Shown here in pieces: positions 16,169 through 23,690 of a stretch of DNA of 64,000 bases (positions are counted from its first letter, which is position 1; each line of letters begins with the position of its first letter). The notes under the pieces are model-generated. The model worked only from the letters and a program-made list of their open reading frames with translations, made no database searches and was not told the DNA's origin. This DNA is from CAYJAY01 sp964370715. GTDB taxonomy: Bacteria; Bacillota; Clostridia; Oscillospirales; Ruminococcaceae. The stretch covers positions 1 to 64,000 of the forward strand of contig CAYJKJ010000006.1 in assembly GCA_964370715.1 (NCBI GenBank). Reading direction: 5' to 3'. A program made the translations under genes and the position numbers.

Positions 16169-17390
16169 GTTTTTAAGAAACCTTATAGTAGGTTTTCTTG
16201 CGATAACGGTTTTCTATATATTATATAATCTTATTTCGCTAGCCTCCCCCGATATAACGGTCGAAACGGCAACGCTTTTTTCAGTTTCCGACAGCGTTGA
16301 TGCCACCGGAATTGCGGTTCGAGAGGAACATATTATTGCACAACAAGAGGACGGCATTCGGGAATATCTTGTTGAAAACGGCGAAAAGGTTGCGAGAGGT
16401 TCGGTAGTTGCAAATGTGTATGACAGCCCGCAAACCGTTGCAAACGCTCTTGATATCAAGTTGAAGACCCAACAACTTGAGAATCTTAGCCTTTTGCAAG
16501 GGGTTGGCGACAGCGGAATTATAAATGTTACGGCGTTAAGGCAAAATATCTATCGAACGCTAGCGGATTATTCCGGCGCAATATCGAACAAAAATATAGA
16601 TTATAGCCTAGCCTATTCGTTGTCTAGCGATATTGAGCGCCACCTAAATGGATATGCGGCGGTTTCGGGGAACAATATATCATATGAAGATGAGATATTA
16701 ATGATAAGCGATGATATCGAACGGCTTAAAACTTCGCCATATCAACCGAGCGATTATATCTATTCCGATGCGGATGGATTTTTTGTAGCATCATGTGATG
16801 GATATGAAACGGCTATCGACCCTGAGGGTCTTTTGGAGATGAACGTTTCGGATATCGAAACTCTTATAAATGACGACAAGTATTTTGAAACGTCTGACCA
16901 ATGTAAGATAATGAACAGCTATATATGGTATTTTGCGGCGGTTGTTGAACAACAAGAGGCCGAAAGGCTGTTCGTTGGAGCCGATGTTAATATTGAATTC
17001 AACTATGATCTTGTTGGAACGATTAAAGGGGTTGTGTCGTCGATTTTGACGGATGACACAAGCAACAAAAGCATTGTTGTTTTCGAATGCGATAATCTTA
17101 GCCCCGATATAGTTCGGCTTAGAATAGAGGATGTCGAGATAAATTTCTACAACTATAACGGAATAAAAATAGATCGTTCGTATCTTAGAACCGAAGAGGG
17201 CGCTTTAGGGGTGTTTGTTCAATATGGAACCGAAGTTCAGTTTAAACCGATCGAAAACGAAACGGTATTATATGAAACAGATGAATTTTTGCTCATACAA
17301 CCTTCAAATGGATATGATGGCGGTATCGAGCTATACGACAATATTGTTATAGCCGGAAGGGATCTTTATGACGGAAAACAAGTTAGATAG
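16158..17390 (+). CDS. HlyD-like membrane-anchored protein in the division cluster
   Basis: This 410-residue protein has one N-terminal membrane span (residues about 7-30, LIVGFLAITVFYILYNLI) and an extracytoplasmic remainder. The segment around residues 50-90 (TGIAVREEHII, then EYLVENGEKVARGSVVANVY) matches the biotinyl/lipoyl-like start of HlyD-family adaptor proteins. A beta-rich part around residues 265-340 resembles the second barrel half. No transporter genes lie nearby; it sits between hfq and yggS-sepF-divIVA, an arrangement seen in Oscillospirales. A role in envelope assembly or division is therefore more likely than classic export. It overlaps hfq by 11 and yggS by 23 bases, so it is tightly coupled. 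Confidence 0.7.
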   Translation: MRSKFLRNLIVGFLAITVFYILYNLISLASPDITVETATLFSVSDSVDATGIAVREEHIIAQQEDGIREYLVENGEKVARGSVVANVYDSPQTVANALDIKLKTQQLENLSLLQGVGDSGIINVTALRQNIYRTLADYSGAISNKNIDYSLAYSLSSDIERHLNGYAAVSGNNISYEDEILMISDDIERLKTSPYQPSDYIYSDADGFFVASCDGYETAIDPEGLLEMNVSDIETLINDDKYFETSDQCKIMNSYIWYFAAVVEQQEAERLFVGADVNIEFNYDLVGTIKGVVSSILTDDTSNKSIVVFECDNLSPDIVRLRIEDVEINFYNYNGIKIDRSYLRTEEGALGVFVQYGTEVQFKPIENETVLYETDEFLLIQPSNGYDGGIELYDNIVIAGRDLYDGKQVR

Positions 17391-18066
17391 TATTATAAAG
17401 CAGAATATAACGAAAATTATTTCACAGGTGGAAGAATCGGCAAACAAAAGCGGAAGAGAGCTTCAAGATATAAAGATAATGGCGGTTACCAAAAACCGAA
17501 CAATCGACGAGATTAAACCTTGTTTTGATATGGGACTTAAAGTTGTTGGAGAAAACAGAGTTCAAGAGCTTTTGACCAAGCTTGAATTCTTCAAACAAAA
17601 CAGCGCCGAAATACACCTTATAGGGCATCTTCAAAAAAACAAAGTTAAATATGTTGTTGGAGAGGTTGATTTTATCGACAGTGTAGATAGCGTTGAACTA
17701 TGCGAGGCTATCAACAAAAAAGCTGCCGAGAGAAACGTTGTTCAAAAAATCTTGGTAGAAGTTAACATTGGCGACGATCCAAACAAATGGGGGGTCGAAG
17801 CAAAAAATCTTGAAAAGATGCTTTTGGAGATTAAAAATATGAGTTCAATTAGCGTTTTTGGGCTGATGACGATACTTCCAATCGAAGAAATAGAGGTAAC
17901 TCGACAATTATTTGAAAAAATGTCGAAACTGTTTATTGACATTAGGGGCAAAAAAATAGATAATATACATATGCATTTTTTGTCGATGGGTATGTCAGAC
18001 GATTTTAACGAAGCTATTTTTGCCGGCTCAAACGTCGTGAGGATAGGTTCGGCATTATTTACATAA
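17368..18066 (+). CDS. yggS: YggS/PLPBP family pyridoxal-phosphate homeostasis protein
   Basis: This 232-residue protein has the alanine-racemase-type N-terminal fold that binds PLP but has no known catalytic activity. It maintains free PLP and amino-acid balance. The PLP lysine lies in IKIMAVTKNR (residue about 42). Other family marks are GENRVQEL, HLIGHLQKNKVK, FIDSVDS, GLMTILP and LSMGMSDDF. The phosphate-binding motif at the C-terminus is SNVVRIGSALF. ATG 17368 lies within the end of the HlyD-like gene behind AAGGG. Neighbourhood with sepF is one of the most conserved in Gram-positive bacteria. Confidence 0.95.
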   Translation: MTENKLDSIIKQNITKIISQVEESANKSGRELQDIKIMAVTKNRTIDEIKPCFDMGLKVVGENRVQELLTKLEFFKQNSAEIHLIGHLQKNKVKYVVGEVDFIDSVDSVELCEAINKKAAERNVVQKILVEVNIGDDPNKWGVEAKNLEKMLLEIKNMSSISVFGLMTILPIEEIEVTRQLFEKMSKLFIDIRGKKIDNIHMHFLSMGMSDDFNEAIFAGSNVVRIGSALFT

Positions 18067-18086
18067 TTTCTTTAGGAGAATGTAGT

Positions 18087-18536
18087 ATGGGTTTTTTTGA
18101 TACAGTTAAAGATCTTTTCGGGTATGGCCCCGAAGATGATATCCTAGATGAGGAACTAGAGGCGCTAGAAGATTTGGAAGATGGGGATTATCCCAAACCG
18201 ACAAAGCCCGCCTCGCCTAAGATGAAACAAAGCAACAAGATTGTTAACATCAACGCAACAACACAACTGGAGGTTGTTCTTGTTAAACCTGATAGGTTTG
18301 AAGATGCGAGCAGTATTGCGGATCAGCTTAACAACAAGCGAACCGTTGTACTTAACCTTGAATCAACACAAAAAGATGTTGCAAGAAGGCTAATAGACTT
18401 TTTAAGCGGTGTTGCGTATGCAAACAATGGTCAGATAAAAAGAGTTGCTAACAGCACATTCATCATAACCCCTTTCAATGTAGGAATTGTTGGGGACTTG
18501 TTGGATGAACTTGAAAGCAGCGGAGTATATTTTTAA
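18087..18536 (+). CDS. sepF: Cell division protein SepF
   Basis: This 149-residue protein anchors FtsZ to the membrane and is needed for septum formation. The N-terminal MGFFDTVKDLFGYGPED should form the amphipathic membrane-binding helix. An acidic then Pro-rich linker (residues 18-50) follows. The SepF core runs from about residue 60 and includes VLVKPDRFEDA, RTVVLNLE and RRLIDFLSGVAYA. The C-terminal FIITPFNV is the oligomerisation and FtsZ-contact region. The SD AGGAGAA lies nine bases before ATG. Length and motifs are normal. Confidence 0.95.
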   Translation: MGFFDTVKDLFGYGPEDDILDEELEALEDLEDGDYPKPTKPASPKMKQSNKIVNINATTQLEVVLVKPDRFEDASSIADQLNNKRTVVLNLESTQKDVARRLIDFLSGVAYANNGQIKRVANSTFIITPFNVGIVGDLLDELESSGVYF

Positions 18537-18572
18537 TTTTAAAATTTAATTTATTTTTTTGGGGGTATTATT

Positions 18573-19298
18573 ATGTTTAGTTCAAATGATATAAGAAACG
18601 TGGAGTTTGAAACCGATAAAAGAGGTTATATAATCGAAGACGTAAGAGCTTTTTTGGCGCAGATTGCTGACCAAATCGATGCTCTAATGGCAGAAAGAAT
18701 GGACTATGAAAACAGAGTTAATTCGATCGCTATCAAGATGGAAGAATATCGCAACGATGAAGAGACTCTTAAAAATGCTTTGATTGCGGCTCAAAAGATG
18801 AGCGACACTCTTGTTCGTGAAGCAAAACAAAAAGCAGATGCTATTATCGAAGAAGCAAAAGCCGATGCTGAAAGAATTTCCGCTAAAGCAGTTCTTCAAG
18901 CGGAAGAAAGCAAAGAAACTATCAAGCTTATGAAAAAAGATATCAACGCATTCAGAAGCGAAATATTAAATCTTTATAACTCGCACCTAACTGCTATCGG
19001 TTTGGTTCCGAGTTTTGACGAAGCCGGAAAACTTGTTTCGGGAAGCTTGTCGAAAGATTATCTAGACGACGAACCGGAAAAACCGGCAGAAGCTCCGGAA
19101 GCTAGCGTTGTGGCAGAGGCGAAACCTGAACCCGAAGCCGCTCAACCTGAACCACAAGCTCAACAACTTGAAAGAGAAGCAAAACCCGAAGTTCCGGAAA
19201 TTTCGGCGCAAGAACCCGACCTTGATTTTTCGGTCTTCAAACTTGAACCAAATAAACCCACTTCAAGATTTGGTCAACTTGATTTTGGCGGTCATTAA
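18573..19298 (+). CDS. divIVA: DivIVA family cell division/polarity protein
   Basis: This 241-residue coiled-coil protein binds curved membrane at septa and poles. The N-terminal domain carries the family motif FETDKRGYIIEDVRAFLAQI. It is followed by a coiled coil from about residue 30 to 135, rich in EAKxKADAIIEEAKADAE heptads. From about residue 160 the tail is a disordered Pro/Glu/Ala-rich segment ending in SRFGQLDFGGH. The tail is longer than in Bacillus DivIVA but usual for Clostridia. SD GGGGG lies eight bases before the ATG. It follows sepF by 36 bases. Confidence 0.93.
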   Translation: MFSSNDIRNVEFETDKRGYIIEDVRAFLAQIADQIDALMAERMDYENRVNSIAIKMEEYRNDEETLKNALIAAQKMSDTLVREAKQKADAIIEEAKADAERISAKAVLQAEESKETIKLMKKDINAFRSEILNLYNSHLTAIGLVPSFDEAGKLVSGSLSKDYLDDEPEKPAEAPEASVVAEAKPEPEAAQPEPQAQQLEREAKPEVPEISAQEPDLDFSVFKLEPNKPTSRFGQLDFGGH

Positions 19299-19329
19299 TA
19301 GACCCTTTCAACTATTTTTGATGATTTTT

Positions 19330-19350
19330 AGCGGTGTTGCGAACACCGCT
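19330..19350 (+). terminator. Perfect hairpin between divIVA and lspA
   Basis: AGCGGTGTT-GCG-AACACCGCT gives a nine-base-pair stem with a three-base loop, 32 bases after the divIVA stop. No T-run follows, so it may be a processing or partial termination signal that lowers lspA expression. Confidence 0.5.
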
Positions 19351-19369
19351 ATATCCATGTGAGGTTATT

Positions 19370-19918
19370 TTGATTATTTCGATTATTTCTATTGCGGTGT
19401 TGGTCGCTATCGACCGAGCTTTAAAAGTTTTTTTGTTGCCGGTTTTAAACACGGGGGAGACCTACACATTAATCCCGAATATTTTGGGGCTAACTTATGT
19501 TGAAAACACCGGAGCGGGCTTTGGATTGTTCCAAGGCAGAACGACCGAGCTTAGCATAATGACGTTTATCGTTATTTTGGTTATGCTCTATTTCTTGTTT
19601 TTTCTTTCGAAAAAATTCCATATTCTTCTTAAAATAGCGTTGGTGCTAATAATTGCCGGTGGTCTTGGAAACCTATATGATAGGGTGTTTAACCAATTTG
19701 TTTTTGACTATCTTGAGTTTTTGTTCTTTAGGTTTCCGATCTTTAACTTTGCCGATTGTTTGGTAACGGTGGGGGCTGTTTTGTTCTGTGTTGCTATCTT
19801 GTTTTTTGATGACAAAAAACAAGATTTGCAAAAAGAAGCCGACGACAATACAACCGAAAAGATAGAACAACAAGACCAACCCCAATCGATTGAAACAGAA
19901 AAACATGACAACGCTTGA
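19370..19918 (+). CDS. lspA: Lipoprotein signal peptidase LspA
   Basis: This 182-residue membrane aspartyl protease cleaves the signal peptide of diacylglyceryl-prolipoproteins. Four spans are visible (about residues 2-20, 53-75, 82-102, 122-145). The family boxes VENTGAGFGLF, GGLGNLYDRV and FNFADCLV contain the two catalytic aspartates. After the last span a 35-residue charged tail, rich in Asp, Glu and Gln, is longer than usual. TTG 19370 behind GAGG is chosen because the upstream ATG at 19334 lies inside the hairpin at 19330-19350 and would add a non-conserved head. Its end overlaps the pseudouridine synthase gene. Confidence 0.93.
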   Translation: MIISIISIAVLVAIDRALKVFLLPVLNTGETYTLIPNILGLTYVENTGAGFGLFQGRTTELSIMTFIVILVMLYFLFFLSKKFHILLKIALVLIIAGGLGNLYDRVFNQFVFDYLEFLFFRFPIFNFADCLVTVGAVLFCVAILFFDDKKQDLQKEADDNTTEKIEQQDQPQSIETEKHDNA

Positions 19919-20855
19919 TTTCGATAGCCTAGAAAAATTTGTTGTTTTGTCGCTTGAAGAGGATGTTGGAAAGCGAGCGGATATCTTTATTATGCAACGC
20001 CTTTCGGAGTTTTCGAGAACGATGGTTCAACAGATGTTTGAAACGGGCCTTGTTCAAAAGCAAAACAAAAGCATCTCAAAAGGCTATAAGATTAATAAAG
20101 GCGATGAAATTGTTGTCTTTAAACCGATGCTCAAAACGCTTGAGGTTGTACCGCAAGATATCGATATAGATATAGTGTATCAAGATAAAGATGTTGTTGT
20201 CATAAACAAACCAAAAGGAATGGTGGTGCATCCTGCCGCCGGAAATTTTGATAAAACGCTGGTTAATGCGCTTTTGTTTCATTGTGGCGATGAACTGTCG
20301 GGTATAAACGGAATACGCCGCCCCGGCATCGTTCACAGGATCGACAAAGACACAAGCGGACTTTTGGTAGTTGCAAAAAATGATATAGCCCATGTTGAAT
20401 TATCAAAACAACTGGAAAATCATTCGATGACGAGGGAATATATAGCGGTAGTTGTCGGAACGTTTAAAGAGAGTTTTGGAACTATCAACAAACCGATAGG
20501 TCGAGACAAAAAAGATCGAAAGAAGTTTTGCGTGACCGAGCAAAACTCGAAAAAAGCAGTTACTCATTATAGAGTTATAGCACAAAACGAGAGGTTTTCT
20601 GTTGTTGCGCTAAAGCTTGAAACGGGGAGAACCCACCAGATAAGGGTGCATCTTTCTTCGATTATGCATCCGCTTGTAGGGGATGAAATCTATGGCGGAA
20701 AATCTGTCGGCGGTTTTTTTGGGCAATGCCTACACGCAAAGACGCTGGGGTTTATCCATCCGACAACAAAACAGTATATCGAGTTCAATAGTGAACTGCC
20801 GGAATACTTTAAAGAGTATTTAAAAACAATTAATATTGAGGTGAACAATGGCTAA
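19905..20855 (+). CDS. RluD-type 23S rRNA pseudouridine synthase
   Basis: This roughly 316-residue enzyme of the RluA/RluD family isomerises uridines in large-subunit rRNA. An S4 RNA-binding domain lies at residues about 18-80 (KRADIFIMQRLSEFSRTMV). The catalytic core has the motif HRIDKDTSGLLVVAKND containing the active-site Asp. Further family motifs are PIGRDKKDRKKF, LETGRTHQIRVHL and HPLVGDEIYGG. The start is uncertain: ATG 19905 is used, TTG 19890 is possible, and neither has a clear SD. Translation may be coupled to lspA, which it overlaps by 14 bases. Target positions (such as 1911/1915/1917) cannot be told from sequence alone. Confidence 0.9.
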   Translation: MTTLDFDSLEKFVVLSLEEDVGKRADIFIMQRLSEFSRTMVQQMFETGLVQKQNKSISKGYKINKGDEIVVFKPMLKTLEVVPQDIDIDIVYQDKDVVVINKPKGMVVHPAAGNFDKTLVNALLFHCGDELSGINGIRRPGIVHRIDKDTSGLLVVAKNDIAHVELSKQLENHSMTREYIAVVVGTFKESFGTINKPIGRDKKDRKKFCVTEQNSKKAVTHYRVIAQNERFSVVALKLETGRTHQIRVHLSSIMHPLVGDEIYGGKSVGGFFGQCLHAKTLGFIHPTTKQYIEFNSELPEYFKEYLKTINIEVNNG

Positions 20856-21687
20856 TAAACTTAGCGATGTGTTGATAGTTAGCGATGTCGACGGAACAAT
20901 TTTGGAAGCAGGATATGGAATACCAAAGCTTAACTTAGAGGCTATCGATGCTTTTATTGCTAATGGAGGAAACTTTACAATAGCGACGGGTCGAGGGATA
21001 GATTCGGTTGGTTATTATACAAACATGATTAAACTAACGATGCCGGCAATCCTTTGCAACGGAGGTATTGTTTATGACTATAAAAGCGAGCAGCTTATAT
21101 ATGAACAAACGTTGCAACCCGAGGTTGTTGATATCGTGAGCGATATAGCAAAACATTTTAGCGATGTTGGAATAATCATCATGAAACAAAAAGAAAACTA
21201 CGCTATAAAGATGAACAAATATGCGACGGATCTTTTTACCGTTGAACATCTAACATACACCGTCACCGATATAACCGCAGTTCCTAGCGGTTGGAACAAA
21301 GTTTTGTTTGCGGCGGACCAAAGCTATACCGATAAGGTTGAACAATATTTCAACGAAAAATATTTAAACAGCAAGTTTTCCGAAATATATAGTTTTTCAA
21401 GAACAAACGAGCTATACTATGAAATTATGCCAAAGAGTTCTACAAAGGAAAACGCACTTTTAAAACTTTGCGAGATGCAGGGGTTTGACATAAAAAACGT
21501 TGTCACGATAGGGAACTACTACAGCGATGTTTGTATGTTTGAAGCTTCGGGATTTTCGGTTGCGGTTGATAATGCGCCCGAAGAGGTTAAAAACAAAGCA
21601 AAACTTGTGGTTTCGTCTTGTCTTAAAGGTGGGGTTAGCGAAGCTATTAAATATATCGAAACAAATTATAAAGAACTTTTTAATTAA
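20848..21687 (+). CDS. Cof-type HAD hydrolase with altered motif IV
   Basis: This 279-residue protein belongs to the Cof/type IIB haloacid dehalogenase phosphatases acting on sugar or cofactor phosphates. Motif I is SDVDGTIL (nucleophile Asp and general acid), motif II is TIATGR, and motif III Lys lies in MPKSSTKENALL. Motif IV, normally GDxxND, reads GNYYSD, so the first metal-binding Asp is replaced by Asn and the Asn by Ser. This might lower or change activity. The cap domain covers about residues 85-195. It starts inside the last codons of the preceding gene behind GAGGTG. Substrate unknown. Confidence 0.85.
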   Translation: MANKLSDVLIVSDVDGTILEAGYGIPKLNLEAIDAFIANGGNFTIATGRGIDSVGYYTNMIKLTMPAILCNGGIVYDYKSEQLIYEQTLQPEVVDIVSDIAKHFSDVGIIIMKQKENYAIKMNKYATDLFTVEHLTYTVTDITAVPSGWNKVLFAADQSYTDKVEQYFNEKYLNSKFSEIYSFSRTNELYYEIMPKSSTKENALLKLCEMQGFDIKNVVTIGNYYSDVCMFEASGFSVAVDNAPEEVKNKAKLVVSSCLKGGVSEAIKYIETNYKELFN

Positions 21688-21704
21688 GCTGAGGAGATGA
21701 ATGT

Positions 21705-22547
21705 ATGGAAAGCAAAAAACTAGTAGACCTTAAACTATTTGCAAATGAACTTAGAATGAGCGTTATTGAACAAGTACACAGCGCAAAATCGGGACATCCG
21801 GGCGGCTCGCTTTCGATGTGCGATACATACGCATATATGTATAACTATGTTCTAAACGTTGATGCTAAAGATCCTAGCAACATCGACAGAGACAGAGTTG
21901 TTTTATCTAAAGGACACACCTGCCCCGGGCTTTATGCTGTTTTGGCTGAGAAAGGCTTTTTTGACAAAAAAGAGCTTAAATCATTCAGAAAAATCTCTTC
22001 GATTCTCCAAGGACACCCCGATATGAAAAACATCCCGGGAGTAGACATGAGTTCCGGTTCGCTAGGTCAAGGTATATCAGCAGCGGTTGGAATGGCTATC
22101 GCCGGCAAAATGTCGGGCAAAGACTACAACGTCTACACAATTTTGGGGGACGGAGAACTTCAAGAGGGTCAAGTTTGGGAAGCGGCTATGCTAGCGGCAC
22201 ACAGAAAACTCGACAACTTGGTCGTTATAGTTGACAACAACGGTTTGCAGATTGATGGAGAGATCGAAAAAGTTAACTCGCCATATCCGATAACCGATAA
22301 ATTTGAATCGTTTGGCTTTAATGTTATAACGGCTGATGCTCATGATTTTGAATCGCTTGAGCAAGCGTTTGACAAAGCGAAACAAAAAAACAACAAACCA
22401 ACAGTTATTATTCAAAAATCCATTAAAGGAAAAGATGTTTCTTTTATGGAAAACAAAGCTTCATGGCATGGCAGCGCTCCCAACGACGAGCAGTATGAAC
22501 AAGCTATGAAAGATCTTAACGATATAAAAAAGAGTTTGGAGGTATAG
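21705..22547 (+). CDS. Transketolase, N-terminal subunit
   Basis: This 280-residue protein is the thiamine-diphosphate-binding half of a split transketolase, which moves two-carbon units between sugar phosphates in the pentose-phosphate pathway. Visible motifs are SGHPGGSLSMCD, VLSKGHTCPGLYAVLAEKG, SSGSLGQGISAAVG and the ThDP motif GDGELQEGQVWEAAMLAAH. NNGLQIDG and SWHGSAPN follow. It needs the partner encoded immediately downstream for the pyrimidine-binding and C-terminal parts. A strong SD (GGAGATG) precedes the ATG. Two-subunit transketolases are common in Clostridia and archaea. Confidence 0.94.
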   Translation: MESKKLVDLKLFANELRMSVIEQVHSAKSGHPGGSLSMCDTYAYMYNYVLNVDAKDPSNIDRDRVVLSKGHTCPGLYAVLAEKGFFDKKELKSFRKISSILQGHPDMKNIPGVDMSSGSLGQGISAAVGMAIAGKMSGKDYNVYTILGDGELQEGQVWEAAMLAAHRKLDNLVVIVDNNGLQIDGEIEKVNSPYPITDKFESFGFNVITADAHDFESLEQAFDKAKQKNNKPTVIIQKSIKGKDVSFMENKASWHGSAPNDEQYEQAMKDLNDIKKSLEV

Positions 22548-22553
22548 GGAGCG

Positions 22554-23501
22554 ATGGCTGAGATTAAAAGTATTGCAACTAGAGAAAGCTATGGAAATGA
22601 GCTTGCGAAATTGGGCGAACAAAACGAAAACATTGTTGTTCTCGACGCTGACCTTGCGGGGGCTACTAAAACGTCGGTATTTGCAAAACAGTTTCCCGAA
22701 AGATTTATAGATTGCGGAATTGCGGAAGCTAACATGATGTCGGTAGCGGCCGGCCTTTCGACTTGCGGAAAGATTCCGTTTGCAAGCAGCTTCGCTATGT
22801 TTGCGGCAGGACGTGCTTTTGAGCAGGTTAGAAACTCGATAGGTTATCCACACCTTAACGTTAAGATAGCCGCAACCCACGCCGGATTTTCGGTTGGAGA
22901 AGATGGCGCAACCCATCAATGCAACGAAGACATAGCTCTTATGAGAACCATCCCCGGAATGACGATTATTTCGCCGTCTGACGACGTTGAAGCAAGACAA
23001 GCGGTTAGAGCGGCTGCCGAGTTCGAAGGCCCTGTATACCTTCGTTTTGGGCGAATGGCGGTGCCGGTTATAAATGACGAGGATTATAAATTTGAGATTG
23101 GCAAAGGCGTTATGATGGCAGAGGGCAGCGATGTGACGATCGTTGCAAACGGTCTTATGGTTTCGAGAGCTCTCGAGGCGGCGAAAACGCTCGAAAGCGA
23201 AGGCATTAAAGCCGAGGTTATCAACATCCACACCATCAAACCTCTTGATACCGAGATTATCCTTCAATCGGCGAAAAAGACAAAAGCTATCGTAACGGCG
23301 GAGGAACACAGCGTTATCGGTGGTCTGGGGTCTGCGGTTGCTGAGGCTGTTTCGGAAAGCTTCCCTGTGCCGGTTCTTAAGGTGGGCGCTATGGATGTGT
23401 TTGGAAAATCGGGTCCTGCTAAAGAGGTTTTGGAATATTTCGGATTGACGGCTGAAAGCATCGTTGAAAAATGCCGTTTAGCGGTTTCGTTAAAAAAATA
23501 A
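22554..23501 (+). CDS. Transketolase, C-terminal subunit
   Basis: This 315-residue protein is the second half of the split transketolase. The pyrimidine-binding domain has IDCGIAEANMMSVAAGLSTC with the catalytic Glu that activates ThDP. It also has AGRAFEQVRNSIGYPHLNVK, THAGFSVGEDGATHQC and MRTIPGMTIISPSD. The C-terminal domain carries AEEHSVIGGLGSAVAE. It starts six bases after the N-subunit gene behind GGGAG, so equal expression is likely. It is the last gene of the long plus-strand operon; a strong stem (23510-23546) follows. Confidence 0.94.
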   Translation: MAEIKSIATRESYGNELAKLGEQNENIVVLDADLAGATKTSVFAKQFPERFIDCGIAEANMMSVAAGLSTCGKIPFASSFAMFAAGRAFEQVRNSIGYPHLNVKIAATHAGFSVGEDGATHQCNEDIALMRTIPGMTIISPSDDVEARQAVRAAAEFEGPVYLRFGRMAVPVINDEDYKFEIGKGVMMAEGSDVTIVANGLMVSRALEAAKTLESEGIKAEVINIHTIKPLDTEIILQSAKKTKAIVTAEEHSVIGGLGSAVAEAVSESFPVPVLKVGAMDVFGKSGPAKEVLEYFGLTAESIVEKCRLAVSLKK

Positions 23502-23509
23502 ATTAACTT

Positions 23510-23546
23510 TTAGCCGACAGGGAACTTTTTGTTCCTTGTCGGCTAA
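23510..23546 (+). terminator. Strong stem after the transketolase genes
   Basis: TTAGCCGACAGGGAAC and GTTCCTTGTCGGCTAA form a 16-bp stem (one G-U pair) around TTTTT. It lies nine bases after the stop. The T-run is in the loop and not behind the stem, so termination strength is uncertain. Confidence 0.6.
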
Positions 23547-23555
23547 TGACTATAT

Positions 23556-23582
23556 ATTCGAAATACTCGAAATATTCGAAAG
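23556..23582 (+). repeat. Three tandem 9-bp TCGAAA repeats
   Basis: ATTCGAAAT, ACTCGAAAT and ATTCGAAAG follow each other without gaps, each containing the palindrome-like TCGA core. They lie between the transketolase terminator and the small ORF before ppk. They may be a regulator site, spaced about one helical turn apart, or chance. No clear promoter is visible in this gap. Confidence 0.5.
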
Positions 23583-23597
23583 AAACGGTCGAAGCTT

Positions 23598-23684
23598 ATG
23601 GGGAAAATGAATATCATTTTGATTTTAACTTCGCTTTTTGTTGGAGCGGCTATCGTTATTATAAACTATTATATTTATGGATGA
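23598..23684 (+). CDS. Possible 28-residue single-span membrane peptide upstream of ppk
   Basis: ATG 23598 opens a frame encoding MGKMNIILILTSLFVGAAIV and eight more residues, ending at TGA 23682-23684, directly before the ppk start region. About 20 residues are hydrophobic and the ends are charged or aromatic, as in genuine small membrane proteins. Evidence against is the absence of a good SD (only GAAAG about 15 bases upstream). Its stop lies six bases before the ppk ATG at 23691, so translation could couple to ppk. No family is recognised. Confidence 0.4.
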   Translation: MGKMNIILILTSLFVGAAIVIINYYIYG

Positions 23685-23690
23685 GTGATT

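Noticed and set aside
19334..19369. Longer LspA starting at ATG 19334
   Set aside because: That ATG falls inside a perfect hairpin, lacks an SD, and the added residues are not conserved; TTG 19370 has GAGG.
22461..23309. 282-codon minus-strand frame opposite the transketolase C-subunit
   Set aside because: It lies wholly within a gene with clear family motifs, has no SD and an Arg/Cys/Phe-rich translation typical of antisense frames.
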